DNA of 64,000 bases, from positions 16,903,928 to 16,967,927 of the forward strand of contig JBCFYV010000001.1 in assembly GCA_039000515.1 (NCBI GenBank), read 5' to 3'. The notes under the pieces are model-generated. The model had not been told where the DNA came from. It saw only the letters and a program-made list of their open reading frames with translations, and did not search any database. Of this stretch, positions 28,196 through 39,372 are shown one piece after another. This stretch comes from Timema cristinae (lineage: Eukaryota; Arthropoda; Insecta; Phasmatodea; Timematidae). How positions within the stretch are numbered: position 1 is the stretch's first letter; every line of letters begins with the position of its first letter. The position numbers and the translations under genes are program-made.

Positions 28196-28760
28196 GGTTG
28201 TCACTTTTGATATACATTATAAGTATATATAGTACCTATAAGATAATGCTTCTAATATATTGAAATGTTTTCCTTGCTCTCACCACAAAATAAACAAAAA
28301 TGTTTGTATTTTCTTTTGATAGCTTCAAATTTCCATTCGTAAGAAAATCAAAGTATACTTGAAATTAAATTAAAGAGGTAAGGGCTAAATATGTATTAAT
28401 TTGGTTATCTAATATCTTACTTGCGAATTTTTGGTGACCAACTAGAAACGATATCTATCAAAAGTGTTAATTTGCGGTTATCCAACCCATAACTTAAAAT
28501 AACTTTCACATTTTACCATTTTTATCTGCACTATAGAAAAATATGAGAGAAAGGCTACCCACATAGTGTAATACATTTGACTATAATTTGGTTTGGTTGA
28601 GTGACAAAGTTTTAACCTCAACTTTTTTTTTTAGCTCTCTTCAAAATAATTTTCCGTGTCGTTCTTGCATAGACCATCCATCCAAAGAGATTGATAATAT
28701 TTTTAACACTTAAGATTATTTTTAAAAAAATGCCCTAATTAGTTAAAATGGCGTTGTAAA
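28195..28760. other. AT-rich intron, nothing recognised
   Basis: No repeat or frame that I can name. Confidence 0.35.
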
Positions 28761-28774
28761 TCCAAACTTTACAT

Positions 28775-29155
28775 ATAATAGTAGTTTTGTGAACAGTAGA
28801 CCTCTCTCCATGTTCTTATCGTTACTACTGTCTTACTAGTAGTTCTGTGAACAGTAGACCTCCCTCCATATTATTATCGTTACTACAGTCTTACTAGTAG
28901 TTCTGTGAACAGTAGACCTCCCTCCATATTATTATCGTTACTACTGTCTTACTAGTAGTTCTGTGAACAGTAGACCTCCCTCCATATTATTATCGTTACT
29001 ACAGTCTTACTAGTAGTTCTGTGAACAGTAGACCTCCCTCCATATTATTATCGTTACTACAGTTTTACTAGTAGTTCTGTGAACAGTAGACTTCCCTCCA
29101 TGTTATTATCGTTACTACAGTCTTACTAGTAGTACTGTGAACAGTAGACTTCGTA
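28775..29155. repeat. Minisatellite, ~58-bp unit
   Basis: Six to seven copies of agtagttctgtgaacagtag plus acctccctccatattattat and cgttactacagtcttact. Confidence 0.92.
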
Positions 29156-29249
29156 CGTTATATTAATGGAAACTAATCCTTATTCACGTGGTTGTAAGGA
29201 GCTAATTTCACAATAAATGTCAAAATTAAGGTGGAATGGTAGGAGACGC

Positions 29250-29625
29250 GAGAAAAGGTCAGTATTTTTCAGTTTTTATGGTAAAATATTTTTTGGCCAG
29301 AAGGAATCAAATATTGCTTCATTACAAACATAGATTTTAATTTTCTTCACATGTTGATATCAACAGTTCCTGAATATCTGTCATGAGCACGTAGGCATTA
29401 TCTAACAATTTTTTTAAATGAAAAGAAAAAGTTCTCATTGAATTCCAGAACAATCTTAATATATAATCTGAAATTTTTCCATCAATACGCGAAGAAAATT
29501 AAACTCCATGTTTTTACTGGAACAATATTTGATTTATTTTGACAAAACAAATATTATGCCAAAAAAAACGTAAAAAACAATGGCTTTTTCTAGTGTCCAC
29601 TTCTATTCACCTTTAAGGAACAAAC
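29250..29625. repeat. Fold-back element R2, copy 3
   Basis: ttcttcacatgttgatatca, gaatatctgtcatgagcacg, and gaagaaaattaaactccatg with tttttactggaacaatattt. Confidence 0.7.
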
Positions 29626-29936
29626 AAAACCACTCACACATCATACATACATGGTTGGATTAATCTGCAAGAATGTTTGTCAGATGTCATTAAAATTGTT
29701 CCACACACATGTCAGTAGGCCTAATCACTAAACAGACAAATATACATAAATAAAAAATGCCCAAATGGTCAGGTTAAAAAGGATCTAGTTCTTCTCGGTT
29801 AGTAACCTATGGCAAGATTTTTATATTCTGAAGATTATATTTATGAGCATTGAACAATGTCTTGATGACATGTAAAAATGGTCAACACGCCTTAACGATT
29901 CATTAAAATTAAAGGCGTATTTGTTCGTTAGTTAAC

Positions 29937-30036
29937 CTGGTAAACTATGGAAGGCTGCACGCTGGGAGTCTTGGGTTCGGGTACCGGGATCACTGCTTGT
30001 TTGTCATCGTCTTCTCCTCCAGAACCAATCTCTGAC
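29937..30036 (-). CDS. Coding exon of an unrecognised upstream gene (acidic/proline linker)
   Basis: The acceptor tgtcttag and a phase-0 donor after VYQ (CAG|GTTAAC, a weaker donor) bound a 100-nt open exon. It encodes SEIGSGGEDDDKQAV followed by IPVPEPKTPSVQPSIVYQ, a low-complexity acidic then proline-rich stretch typical of a cytosolic linker. Its one-base lead completes Ala with the two-base end of the exon at 34797. That match, plus an open frame in AT-rich surroundings, is the evidence for coding. It can join in phase to 23933-23817 or to EAAT exon 1 (22378). I do not recognise the protein. Confidence 0.6.
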
Positions 30037-30174
30037 CTAAGACAACAAACAGATCAACATATAGTACCACCATCTTGAATAATTTCCCTTTCTGCCGAAG
30101 AAATAAAAAATTAGTAGCACATAATCGAATATAGCTTTACCACCCTTTAGAGTTTAAGGTATATGAAATAATTA

Positions 30175-30330
30175 CAAAATGTACTATGGATGAGAAAGGT
30201 TGTATTTGCTTGGAGAGAGAGTAAAAACAATTTGGAAAAAACTACCCTCAATATGTCTGACTGGGATTCGATTCCCAATATCCATCATCGCAGTCTAGTC
30301 TATTGCGAGAATGGTGTCTTTGACCAGGGG
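30175..30330 (-). mobile_element. SINE family B fragment
   Basis: tatttgcttggagagagagt and gtctagtctattgcgagaat mark body and head of an old copy. Confidence 0.6.
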
Positions 30331-30589
30331 TTACAAAGAAAAAAAAATGTGGGCAGGATTATATAAAAAATATCTAGCAGAAAAGAAAAACTTTATAAAA
30401 CTAATAAGTAATTAGTTATCGCTTAGTATATTTTTATGAAGACAAATTGTGTATTTGATCAATCTTTTGAGGATCAGATAAGTTATGTTGACGTGCCGAA
30501 TGCGACCCGTGGGTCGTAGGTTGCTGACCACTACCTTAGAGTAGCTACCGGAACGCTTATAATCATATTTAAAATGTATTTATAAATCC

Positions 30590-30964
30590 TCTACATGCCA
30601 CAACTTAAGTTATTTGGTTTGGTCACGAAAATGACCTGTAGGATTCTTTCTGCCAGGATGTGGACTAAAAAAAGTCCGTGATAGCAAATATCTATCTAGA
30701 ATGGGAAACAAGACAAATTTAATTCAAAAAGCAAGTAAATGTTATCAAGGCGAAAATAGTAAAGCGAGTGTTTAAACTCGTTGAAGGAAGAGGGGAAGTA
30801 TTATCAGAAGATAAACAAGAAGCCTCACAGGTTGAAATGCTAACTATTCTTTCTTTCTGTGTATTGGTGACTACATGCGTTAGTGCTTGGAGTGCTTAGG
30901 AGCGTCAAGTAGAGATGCAATCCGCTTCACCAAATAGCTTCAAAATCTACGAGTAGGCAGCGTC
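30590..30964 (-). repeat. Dispersed repeat R1, copy 3 (inverted)
   Basis: Reverse complement of 6100-6430 and 22440-22800. A family B SINE sits at its end. Confidence 0.65.
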
Positions 30965-30977
30965 GTTAACAAAGAAG

Positions 30978-31243
30978 TATTAATAATATAATAATATTTA
31001 GCACCGCGTCTTACTACCCGTTCGGGTTATACGCTTTAAATACTAATCACGCTATTGGATTAGGAATTGGGAAGGTTGAATTAGAGGAAGTGAACCCGCA
31101 TTTGCTTGGAGGAGAGTGGAAAACCATTTAGGAAAAACCACCCCCAGTTCACCCGACCGAGATTCGAACCTCGATCTCCCCGTCCCTCAGCAGTCGAGCT
31201 CAACACGACAGCGCGTTAGCCAACTACGCCACCGAGGCGGGTT
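30978..31243 (-). mobile_element. SINE family B, full length, with target-site duplication
   Basis: Shared tail, body and head (gcgttagccaactacgccac on plus). Flanked by a perfect 13-bp gttaacaaagaag at 30965-30977 and 31244-31256. Confidence 0.92.
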
Positions 31244-31774
31244 GTTAACAAAGAAGCGTTGTGTTATTTCCACCAGTACATACTCGATACTGTTGACTGG
31301 ACAAAGTGGCAAATATTTTCATATCAAACGAGGGGTAGGGTGGAGTAGGATCATTTTTGGATGAGTTTGTAACCATACAAAACTAGACATACAAATTAAA
31401 TGTAGTTTAAGTATAGGTGAAAAAAAATGTTATTTTAACTGAATAAATACAATGTTGATACTCACCTTTCAAAGACTTCATTGCGATTATTTCACCCCTA
31501 ATTGCAATAGAGCTGACATACATTCTGTTGATTGTATAATCCTAAAGTATCAAACGGTGGATAACTTGACATTGTGTAGATAGGGGGAGGTCTTAAGTAA
31601 AAATAATAAATTGTTTCAAGGTAAGAAGAACAATAGATTTGGGAGGGTAAGGGGAAATAGATATAGCTTCCCCCTCCCCCATTAATCAAGGGCACACTCG
31701 AATTGCAGAATAAAGCATACCTGTCAGCTGGTCCACATGAATTGTGTAACAACCTGTAATCCCATTCAACCTCT

Positions 31775-31870
31775 AACCACTAGCCTAACCTAAACTAGCC
31801 TAACCTAACTTAACCCTACCTAACCTAACTTAACCCTACCTAACCTAGCTTAACGTAACCTAACCTCCAT
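31775..31870. repeat. Degenerate CCTAA-type tandem repeat
   Basis: Copies of cctaacctaacttaaccctac and variants; the arthropod telomere repeat is TTAGG/CCTAA. The ~20-bp higher-order period suggests local expansion rather than a functioning telomere. Confidence 0.6.
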
Positions 31871-32095
31871 ATTCCGTTTTGAACAAAGTCATTATGAATT
31901 TAATTTTTACCCCGCATTTTGTAAAAGTGTATAACCGAGCTAGGGTGAGTTGTTCTGCGACTCGTGTGCACGAGTAACCAAAAGATGGTGACGCCAGTGA
32001 TTTGGCAAAAGTAGTCGTTTGATAAATTTAATTATTTATCAATACTCGATTTAAATTAGAAAACTATACACTGTTAACATAAAATTAAATAAACC

Positions 32096-32349
32096 GCTTT
32101 GGTGACCGCGTGGTCTAAGGCGTCACTCTCACCTTAGACTAGGCTGCCGATGACGGGGAGATCAAAGTTCGAATCTTGGTCGGGTGTACTAAGATTGCAT
32201 TTTACAAAATGGTTTTCCACTATCCCTCTACACAAATGTGTGCACACTTTATTTAAACATAACTTTAATCGTTACCTAAAACTATTAACGTAATTAATAG
32301 ATAAGCGTACGATACAAGCCAATAATAAGACGTGGTTCTAAAAAAATAA
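32096..32349 (+). mobile_element. SINE family B copy
   Basis: Head ggtgaccgcgtggtctaagg, box-B-like gttcgaatctt, and the tail aataataagacgtggttcta. Confidence 0.75.
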
Positions 32350-32387
32350 GCAACTTAAATAAAACATAATTATATAATTATATCCCA

Positions 32388-32660
32388 CCACTTAGCTCAG
32401 TCGGTAGTGTGTGTGTGTATTGAGCTAAGGGTCACGGGTTCGATTCCCGACACGGTCGAAAAATGTTTATTTGATGGAATATGGGTTTACCCTTTCACAG
32501 TGATGAATTAATGGCTGGGGACTGGATGTTGTGCCTGTCTTAGTCTTAAGTTGTATTATAAGATATATGAAGCTACGACAGGCCTAACCAGCTGGTGGTG
32601 GGAGATATATTGCTTGAATAAAAAACTGACCACAGGCTGGAAATAGTAATGGATGTAAAA
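32388..32660 (+). mobile_element. SINE family C, copy 1
   Basis: tRNA-like head cttagctcagtcggtagtg with acgggttcgattcccgacac, a body with gaagctacgacaggcctaac, and an end ggctggaaatagtaatggat then gtaaaa. Confidence 0.85.
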
Positions 32661-32881
32661 AAATATATATATATAACTTCAAAATTGTCAATATGTATTT
32701 AATTAAAATTCAATTTACATTATTTAATTATTAGTTTTTCTTAAAATGTTGTGACCCAATAAATCACAATTTCTCTGTTAAAGTCTTAATATTATCTCAA
32801 ACAATTTTTTTCTCTCTAAAAGGTAATTCCTACCAAACTATCACGCTAGGGTCTATGGTAAAAATACTTACGGTAGAACTT

Positions 32882-32962
32882 ACAAACAGTCATAGACCTC
32901 TCTTGACTAAGGACAGGAACGTAAACGTTTGAGATGGAAAAGCCGTCGCTTGGTAGCATGGC
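32882..32962 (-). CDS. Possible small exon, minus strand
   Basis: After an acceptor-like gagttatag the frame MLPSDGFSISNVYVPVLSQE RSMTV runs to a good donor T|GTAAGT. Its phases do not fit between the exons at 34797 and 30036, so it would need to be an alternative exon or chance. Confidence 0.15.
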
Positions 32963-33171
32963 TATAACTCTGAATGGATGTAACGTTACAATAACACAAC
33001 GTATTAGGGTCAAGTGGAGAACATATAAAACTAATTGGAAGGGGCTTGCTGGGTGAATGAAGGGGGATGGGGGACGGGGGTAGAGTCCCAAAAGCATTGA
33101 TGTATTTCTTTATAAGGGGGAGATGACCATCTAGTATGCGTAGTGTACTGAAGTTCTTGCCAGTTTAATTT

Positions 33172-33425
33172 TTTTTTAAAGCATCACGTCTTATTATTCG
33201 TCCGGGTTGTACGCGAATGTACTAATTACACTAATGGTTTAATGGATAAGGCAGGCTATATTTAAAGGAAATGCACCCGTATTTTCGTGGAGGGTAACTG
33301 GAAATACATTTTGAGAAAACCACCCTCAGTACACCAGAACCAGATTCGAAACTTTATCTCCCCGTCATCGGCAGTTTAGTCTACTGCGAGAGTGACACCT
33401 TAGACCATGAGGCCACCAAAGTGGT
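33172..33425 (-). mobile_element. SINE family B copy
   Basis: Tail agcatcacgtcttattattcg-like, body and head ending ttagaccatgaggccaccaa. Confidence 0.75.
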
Positions 33426-33429
33426 GCTT

Positions 33430-34185
33430 TATTGTTAATACACTTACACAATTTGAAAGAATTCGGCATTTATATTCGTTTACTATAGATAGTAATTTTG
33501 CTTCGAAAATTAATATTTTAATAGTATTGCAAAATTTAGTTTAGTTTAAATTTTGTTATTATATAAAATAAAGTACCTACTGCAATTGATTTACTGTAGA
33601 TTCTTCAGCATGGGCTTAAAGTTGTTTTTGGAAAATAATTTATGCATTTCGTTACCTAAGTAATCATGGAAAAATGGCTTCAGGTAATTTTTTAATACTC
33701 GATTGAAATGTATTAAAACTAATTTAATTAATAGGGCTAGCCGATTTAGTAATTAAAAAAAATATCAGCATAAGTGTGTAGCTATTAACAATAACTATAT
33801 TTTTGATACTAAAGGAAAATCTATAAAATCAGAGTAAATATAATATATATGTCTATATATATTAAGTAACGGTTGTTATAAACACATGATTATAGGAGGA
33901 AACCTCACGTAGGTGAACGATAAGACAAAGACATCATTCTCGTCAAGCCAAGTAAGCTGGAGATGAGTGGATAGAGGTCTTAAACCTGTCGCGGTGTACA
34001 CAGGTGTTTTTTTAAAACTGAACTGTTTCTTTTATTCTGTTAACACATTATAAAGTCTAAATTAATTTTCCCGACCAACCGGATTATATTACATATAAGA
34101 ACAGTCCAATCATGTAGGTGCAATTTACTTTCCAGCTCAAAACAAATTAGGTTAAAGAAAAATCTGGTATATTGTTATATTGAGC
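33430..34185. other. AT-rich intron, nothing recognised
   Basis: No repeat or frame that I can name. Confidence 0.35.
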
Positions 34186-34189
34186 TGAT

Positions 34190-34785
34190 GGCTGGTTTCC
34201 CAGAAACAACAGAGAACCAAATACAGCATTGAACCTAAAACAACAGTGACCCTTAACTCCAGAGTGCCCCCCTCCCCCCCCCCCCAAAAAGGGACTTGAA
34301 AACCACAGCAAAAAAAAAAAAAAAGAATGACTTCAATTTGACAAAAACTTCGAACCACAACAAACCACCGACAATAGAAAACAAAATGACAACAGTTTAC
34401 CCAAATTAACAATAATCCAAAAAAACAGCAAAGCAAACCCACGGAAAACCCAAAAAACGGTGACCAAAATTTAAAATCGTCCCCAAATCACAGAAAACCA
34501 GCAGCAACAGAAAACAAAATACCAACAGCGACCCTAAATTTACAGTAACACAAAAAGATCAAAGAAAAAAAATAAAGTAGTCCAAAATATACAACCAGTT
34601 GAAAACCATAACAAATCTTAAAATACAAACAAAAAAACTAATGGTAACCCAAATTTTTAAAAAAAAATCAAAAACTAATGGCACCCCCAAAACAGCTGGC
34701 AGCCAGAAAAAAAAAGTTACCCAAATTTAACAACAGCCCAAAATCCACAGCAAGTCAAACACAAAACCATATCGACCCGAACAGG
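34190..34785. repeat. A/C-rich degenerate tandem array abutting the exon donor at 34797
   Basis: Loose repeats of phrases such as acccaaatttaacaacag and acagcaacagaaaacaaaa recur every ~60-90 bp. A C11 tract and an A16 tract lie at the distal end. Confidence 0.6.
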
Positions 34786-34796
34786 AAACTACTCAC

Positions 34797-34941
34797 GCGT
34801 CTTGGCCGTCTGTTTGCTGGTCGTCCCTATTACCCTTGTTGTTGAGACCAGTGATGGCCCGCCCTACGGCCGCCAGGGAGTCATGGACCTGGGCCCCTAG
34901 TGAAGACATGGTGTGCTGGGTCACTACACCATCAGCTGTCA
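34797..34941 (-). CDS. Coding exon of the same unrecognised upstream gene, flanked on both sides by tandem arrays
   Basis: The exon reads TADGVVTQHTMSSLGAQVHD, then SLAAVGRAITGLNNKGN and RDDQQTDGQDA, with no stop. The donor is canonical (GTGAGT), and its two-base end joins the exon at 30036 in phase. The acceptor is ttgttacag at 34942, or an alternative six bases further in (start 34935). Both keep the same frame and require an upstream exon ending in phase 1. The segment around SSLGAQVHDSLAAVG could form a short amphipathic helix. The array at 34935-35890 repeats its acceptor, and an AC-rich degenerate array at 34190-34785 abuts its donor. Confidence 0.6.
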
Positions 34942-35890
34942 CTGTAACAACACACATCACTGTCAATTATATCATATAGCTACCACTGTAACAACACACA
35001 CCACTGTCAATTATATCATAAGCTGTCACTGTAACAACAACATCACTGTCAATATATCATCTCGCTGCACTGTAACAACACACACCACTGTCAATTATGT
35101 CATATAGCTGTCACTGTAACAACACACACACTGTCAATTATATCACCCAGTTAGTTGTCACTGTAACAACATACACCACTGTCAATTATATCATCTAGTT
35201 GCCACCCTAACAACACACAGCACTGCCAGTTATATCACCCAGTTGTCACTGTAACAACACACACCACTGTCAAATATATCACCCAGTTAGTTGTAACTGT
35301 AACAACACACACCACTGTCAATTATATCACCCAGTTAGTTGTCACTGTAACAACACACACCACTGTCCAATATATCATCTAGCTGTCACTGTAACAACAC
35401 ACAGCAATGTCAAGTATATCATCTAGCTATCACTAAACAACACACAGCAATGTCAAGTATATCATCTACTATCACTAAACAACACACAGCACTGTCAATA
35501 TATCACCAGTTAGTTGAACTGTAACAACACACACCACTGTCAAATATATCACCCAGTTGTCACTGTAACAACACACATTACTGTCAGTTATATAATCTAG
35601 CTGTCACTGTAACACACACACACCACTGTCAATTTTATCATATAGCTGCCACCCTAACAACACACACTCTGTCAAATATATCACCCAGTTAGTTGTCACT
35701 GTAACAACACACACCACTGTCCAATATATCATCTAGCTGTCACTGTAACAACACACAGCAATGTCAAGTATATCATCTAGCTATCACTAAACAACACACA
35801 GCAATGTCAAGTATATCATCCAGCCATCACTGTCAATTATATCATCCAGCTGTCACTGTAACAACACACATCACTGTCAGCTGCAACAGC
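34935..35890 (-). repeat. Exon-edge minisatellite: ~20 copies carrying a 3' splice acceptor
   Basis: Plus-strand units of about 45-60 bp read tgtcactgtaacaacacac followed by (at)cactgtcaattatatcat and a ctag/cccagttag spacer. On the minus strand each contains tgttgttacag|TGACAGCT, which is the acceptor and first bases of the exon at 34941. The exon-proximal copy runs directly into coding sequence. Copies near the middle share a higher-order pattern (ctatcactaaacaacacacagcaatg appears several times). Confidence 0.88.
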
Positions 35891-36251
35891 AGACTGGAAC
35901 AAGTATCGATGTTTACACATCTCTGAATATACTCTATTTCTAAACCCTCATTGCTAAAAGAGTTTTGGACTTTGTTGATCAGATCTGATCTCCCTAGACC
36001 TAAAATTCCTCTCAACTAACAGTAAAAATACAATAGGTAATGATTAATCAATCTCTCTGTCATTAACATCTATCTTACGATGGGGTGCAGATCTAGCTTA
36101 CATCCACGTGATGCACCCTGGGTAACATTAATATACAGAACAGTTAACAGGCACAAACTCTCCTTGTGATCTTCTGACATATTACACAACCATCCTCTAG
36201 ATAAATCAATCATAAGATAATAAATCACAATAAAGTTTTCTAATTTTTTAG

Positions 36252-36497
36252 ATCACCACGTCTTACTACCTGTTCAGATCATACGCATTAATGATAATTA
36301 CTCTAATAGAGTAGGATGTGGAAGGAAGCAGTTTAGAGGTAATTTACCTACATTTGCGTGGAAGAATAGTGGGGAAACAATTTTAGGAAAAACCACCCTA
36401 AGTAGACCCGAGTGGGATTCGAACCCTGATCTTCCCATCTTACGCAGACCAGTCTAACGCGAAACAGAAACCTTAGACTATTCGATCACTGAAGTGC
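36252..36497 (-). mobile_element. SINE family B copy
   Basis: Diverged tail caccacgtcttactacctgt and head with gattcgaaccctgatcttcc. Confidence 0.7.
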
Positions 36498-36574
36498 ATA
36501 ACGTTTATTACTATAACAAGTGCCTAGAGTCAGACGGGCAAGTTATAGGGATATTCCTAGGACCTTATCCTTTA

Positions 36575-36830
36575 TTTGCACCTAGGCTTACTACCCGTTC
36601 GGGAAAAAACGCTAATATACTAATAAATCCTAGTGGCTTTAGAGATTAGGAAAGGTTATATTTGTAGGAAATGTACCCACATTCACGTGAAGGGAGAGTG
36701 AAATACCATTTTAGAAAAGCCACTCTTAGTACACCCGATTGAGATTCGAAACTTGATCTCTCCGGCATTGGTAGTTTAGTCTACCGCGAGAGTAGCGCGT
36801 TAGACCACTCGGCCATAGAGGCGGGTTCCA
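36575..36830 (-). mobile_element. SINE family B copy
   Basis: gcttactacccgttcgggaa tail; head ttagaccactcggccataga. Confidence 0.75.
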
Positions 36831-37149
36831 ATATTATTGAAGTGATCTTAACTGTGATATAAATACAAATACAATTGTGAATAAATTGAGAGAACAATAC
36901 ATTTATATAGAAGCACATGTGGGGGCCTTCCTATATTAAATATATTTTATTTTATTTAAGCTTACTATAGTTTGTAATTAGTACTAAGGCAAGTTAAAAA
37001 AAAATTATTTAAGGCTGTAAACTAAGGATAAAAATCTAAGTTTATTTATTAATTTTTTTTCTTTCTTATGTAATAAAAAAAAAGTTTAATGTTATAATCG
37101 TGTCTATGTTTATACAACGTTGAGTATTATCGATAATATTAAAGATATT

Positions 37150-37850
37150 CATCACAAGAAATCATAAGGATATTGAAGTCCCGCAGATTACGGTGGGCAG
37201 GACATGCAGCGTGAATGGGAGATTCTAAAACCTTGTTCAGGTTACACCCCTAAAGACAATGGGAAGAGACCATTGGGAAGACTTAGACGCAGACGGGAGG
37301 ATAACATTAGAATGGACCTGAAGAGATAGGTGTAATGAGGTGGACTGGATATAACTAGCTAAAGAAAGGGATATGTGTAATGAGGTGGATTGGATAGAAC
37401 TAGCTAAAGAAAGGATATGGTGTAATGAGGTGGATTGGATAGAACTAGCTAAAGAAAGGGATATGGTGTAATGAGGTGGATTGGATAGAACTAGCTAAAG
37501 AAGGGATATGGTGTAATGAGGTGGATTGGATAGAACTAGCTAAAGAAAGGGATATGGTGTAATGAGGTGGATTGGATAGAACTAGCTAAAGAAAGGGATA
37601 TGGTGTAATGAGTGGATTGGATAGAACTAGCTAAAGAAAGGGATATGGTGTAATGAGGTGGATTGGATAGAACTAGCTAAAGAAAGGATATGGTTAATGA
37701 GTGGATTGGATAGAACTAGCTAATATAGAGATATAGTGTAATGAGTTAGACTGGATGGAACTAGCCCAAGAAAGAGATAGATGGCGTACTTTTTTAATTG
37801 TGGAAATGAACTTTCGATTTATTAATGCCATAGAGTAAAGTAAGGACCAT
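37150..37850 (+). pseudogene. Non-LTR retrotransposon 3' end, degenerate copy 2, with internal minisatellite
   Basis: Frame pieces SRRLRWAGHAA and GKRPLGRLRRRREDNIRMDL match the conserved C-terminus of Jockey/RTE-like reverse transcriptase proteins. Stops and frameshifts separate them. After a tandem array (37325-37735) the frame resumes as NELDWMELAQERDRWRTF and stops at gccatagagtaaagtaagg. The same end is at 9000-9065 and, inverted, at 63360-63490. Confidence 0.75.
37325..37735 (+). repeat. Minisatellite of a reverse-transcriptase C-terminal segment, 45-46-bp unit
   Basis: About nine copies of tgtaatgaggtggattggat plus agaactagctaaagaaaggg and atatgg. One unit reads [15 protein letters not shown], the segment just before the protein's end. 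A 46-bp unit shifts frame each copy, so the array is not one long frame. Confidence 0.9.
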
Positions 37851-37859
37851 AACACCAAA

Positions 37860-38400
37860 GTTAAAAAACACGTTTAGCCTACCATGTTGAGTCTCTGCCT
37901 GTTTAATGTTTATAATACGAACCGTGTCGGATAAATTTGATGCTATAAACGTGCTGAATCACACTGAATAAAGATATGACTTTTTTTTAACTGGGGTTTC
38001 AAGAGACTTTAAATCAACCACTAAAATTGTCTAAAAATATTCTTATTTACCAGAAAGATTGCACAAATATAGCAAATATCGTTCAAATAATTTCATCTTT
38101 TTTAGCTGATATTAGCAAAGATAATTATTTTCATAGTTCTTTAAAGGATGATTTATTGATGAGATTTAATTGCAATTTATCTTAGGCATATTTTTGACTT
38201 TATTATAAGATTTTAAAATGTAGCATACTTAGTCAAAACTAAAGTTTAGGGGCATATTTTTTTTGGATATTAAGAAAAGTTTTATCAAATTTATTCAAAT
38301 ACCAATTTCAATAAAAGTTTTTACTGCACTATTTTAATTTTGCAAGTCTTTTTTTTTTTAACTATTCTGGTCTGATGTGTATTTAAATTATTCAAGTTTC
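37860..38400. other. AT-rich sequence, nothing recognised
   Basis: No repeat or frame that I can name. Confidence 0.35.
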
Positions 38401-38404
38401 TGTT

Positions 38405-38830
38405 GTTAAGGCGCGAAATAATGGAAAATGAGTCAAAGGCTGTATTTTTGCAGTTTTTATACCAACACTTTTTTGGTAAAAAGAAATTAAATAATCCACT
38501 GGTAAAAAAAACAACCTAGAGTTAAATTTTCTTCACATGGTGATATTTATAGTAGGCCTCGTTAAATAGTTTTCAAAGATGGTCTGAAATTTAATGACAA
38601 CTTTTTAATCTTTATTTAAAATGTTTCTAATTTAATGCTACCACGCTCATGATGACAGATATTCAATAACTATTGATATCATCGTGGAAGAAAATTAAAC
38701 TTTATGTTTTTACTGAAACACCATTTTATTTTATTTACTATGTCAAAAAAAAGTTTAGTTATAGAAATTGCGAAGAAAAAAAAAACCCTGCCCTTTTCGC
38801 ACGTTCTATACACCCTCACCTTAAAGCCTT
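38405..38830. repeat. Fold-back element R2, copy 4
   Basis: ttcttcacatggtgatattt, atgacagatattcaataact, attgatatcatcgtggaaga and gaaaattaaactttatgttt. Confidence 0.7.
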
Positions 38831-39044
38831 ATAATATGGTAATGAAATAATGTGTTATAGGAGCAACTTTGAAGAGTAGCGTTTTTTAATGAAGAAGTTA
38901 TGATTTAATAATTAATAAATATTGGTGTTTCTACTAAAGTAATGTACTTTAAAACAGTCCTAAATATCTTTTAAAGAGCTTAAGCAATTTGAATATAGTA
39001 ATTACAAAATCATAGCCCCAATGGGTAAATAATTGTTACATTCG

Positions 39045-39283
39045 ATCCGCTTCGGTGGCCACGTGGTCTAAAGCGCAACTCGCGTGTTGGACTAAACTGT
39101 TGAAGACAAGGAGACCAGGGTTCGATCCTTGTTTGTTGTACTAAGTTGTACTGAGAGTGATTTTCCTAAATGGCTTCCATACATTTCCGCTAAATCAATC
39201 CTTCGTAATCCATTACCCATTAGCGTAATTAGTAAATAGGTGTATAACCCGAACGGGTAGTAAGATGCGATGCTAAAAAAATG
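39045..39283 (+). mobile_element. SINE family B copy
   Basis: Head cttcggtggccacgtggtct and tail acccgaacgggtagtaagat. Confidence 0.8.
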
Positions 39284-39372
39284 ATACATTAATCTAAAAT
39301 ACCATTTCTTCACTTAATGAATGTAAAACTTTCGCATTTTATTCTATTCTTAACACTTACTTTTTCATTAAT

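Noticed and set aside
28775..29155. Regular spacing suggesting a CRISPR array
   Set aside because: Units are contiguous without unique spacers, in a eukaryotic intron; it is a minisatellite.
31498..31752. 84-codon Tyr/Pro-rich minus-strand frame
   Set aside because: Composition follows local base content. No splice context or family resemblance.
32388..32465. tRNA-like sequence with A and B boxes (also at 43585, 58730, 6771, 40873 and 59905)
   Set aside because: Each runs into a SINE body and most have target-site duplications, so they are SINE heads, not tRNA genes.
34913..35107. 64-codon His/Thr-rich plus-strand frame
   Set aside because: It is a translation of the acceptor-bearing array.
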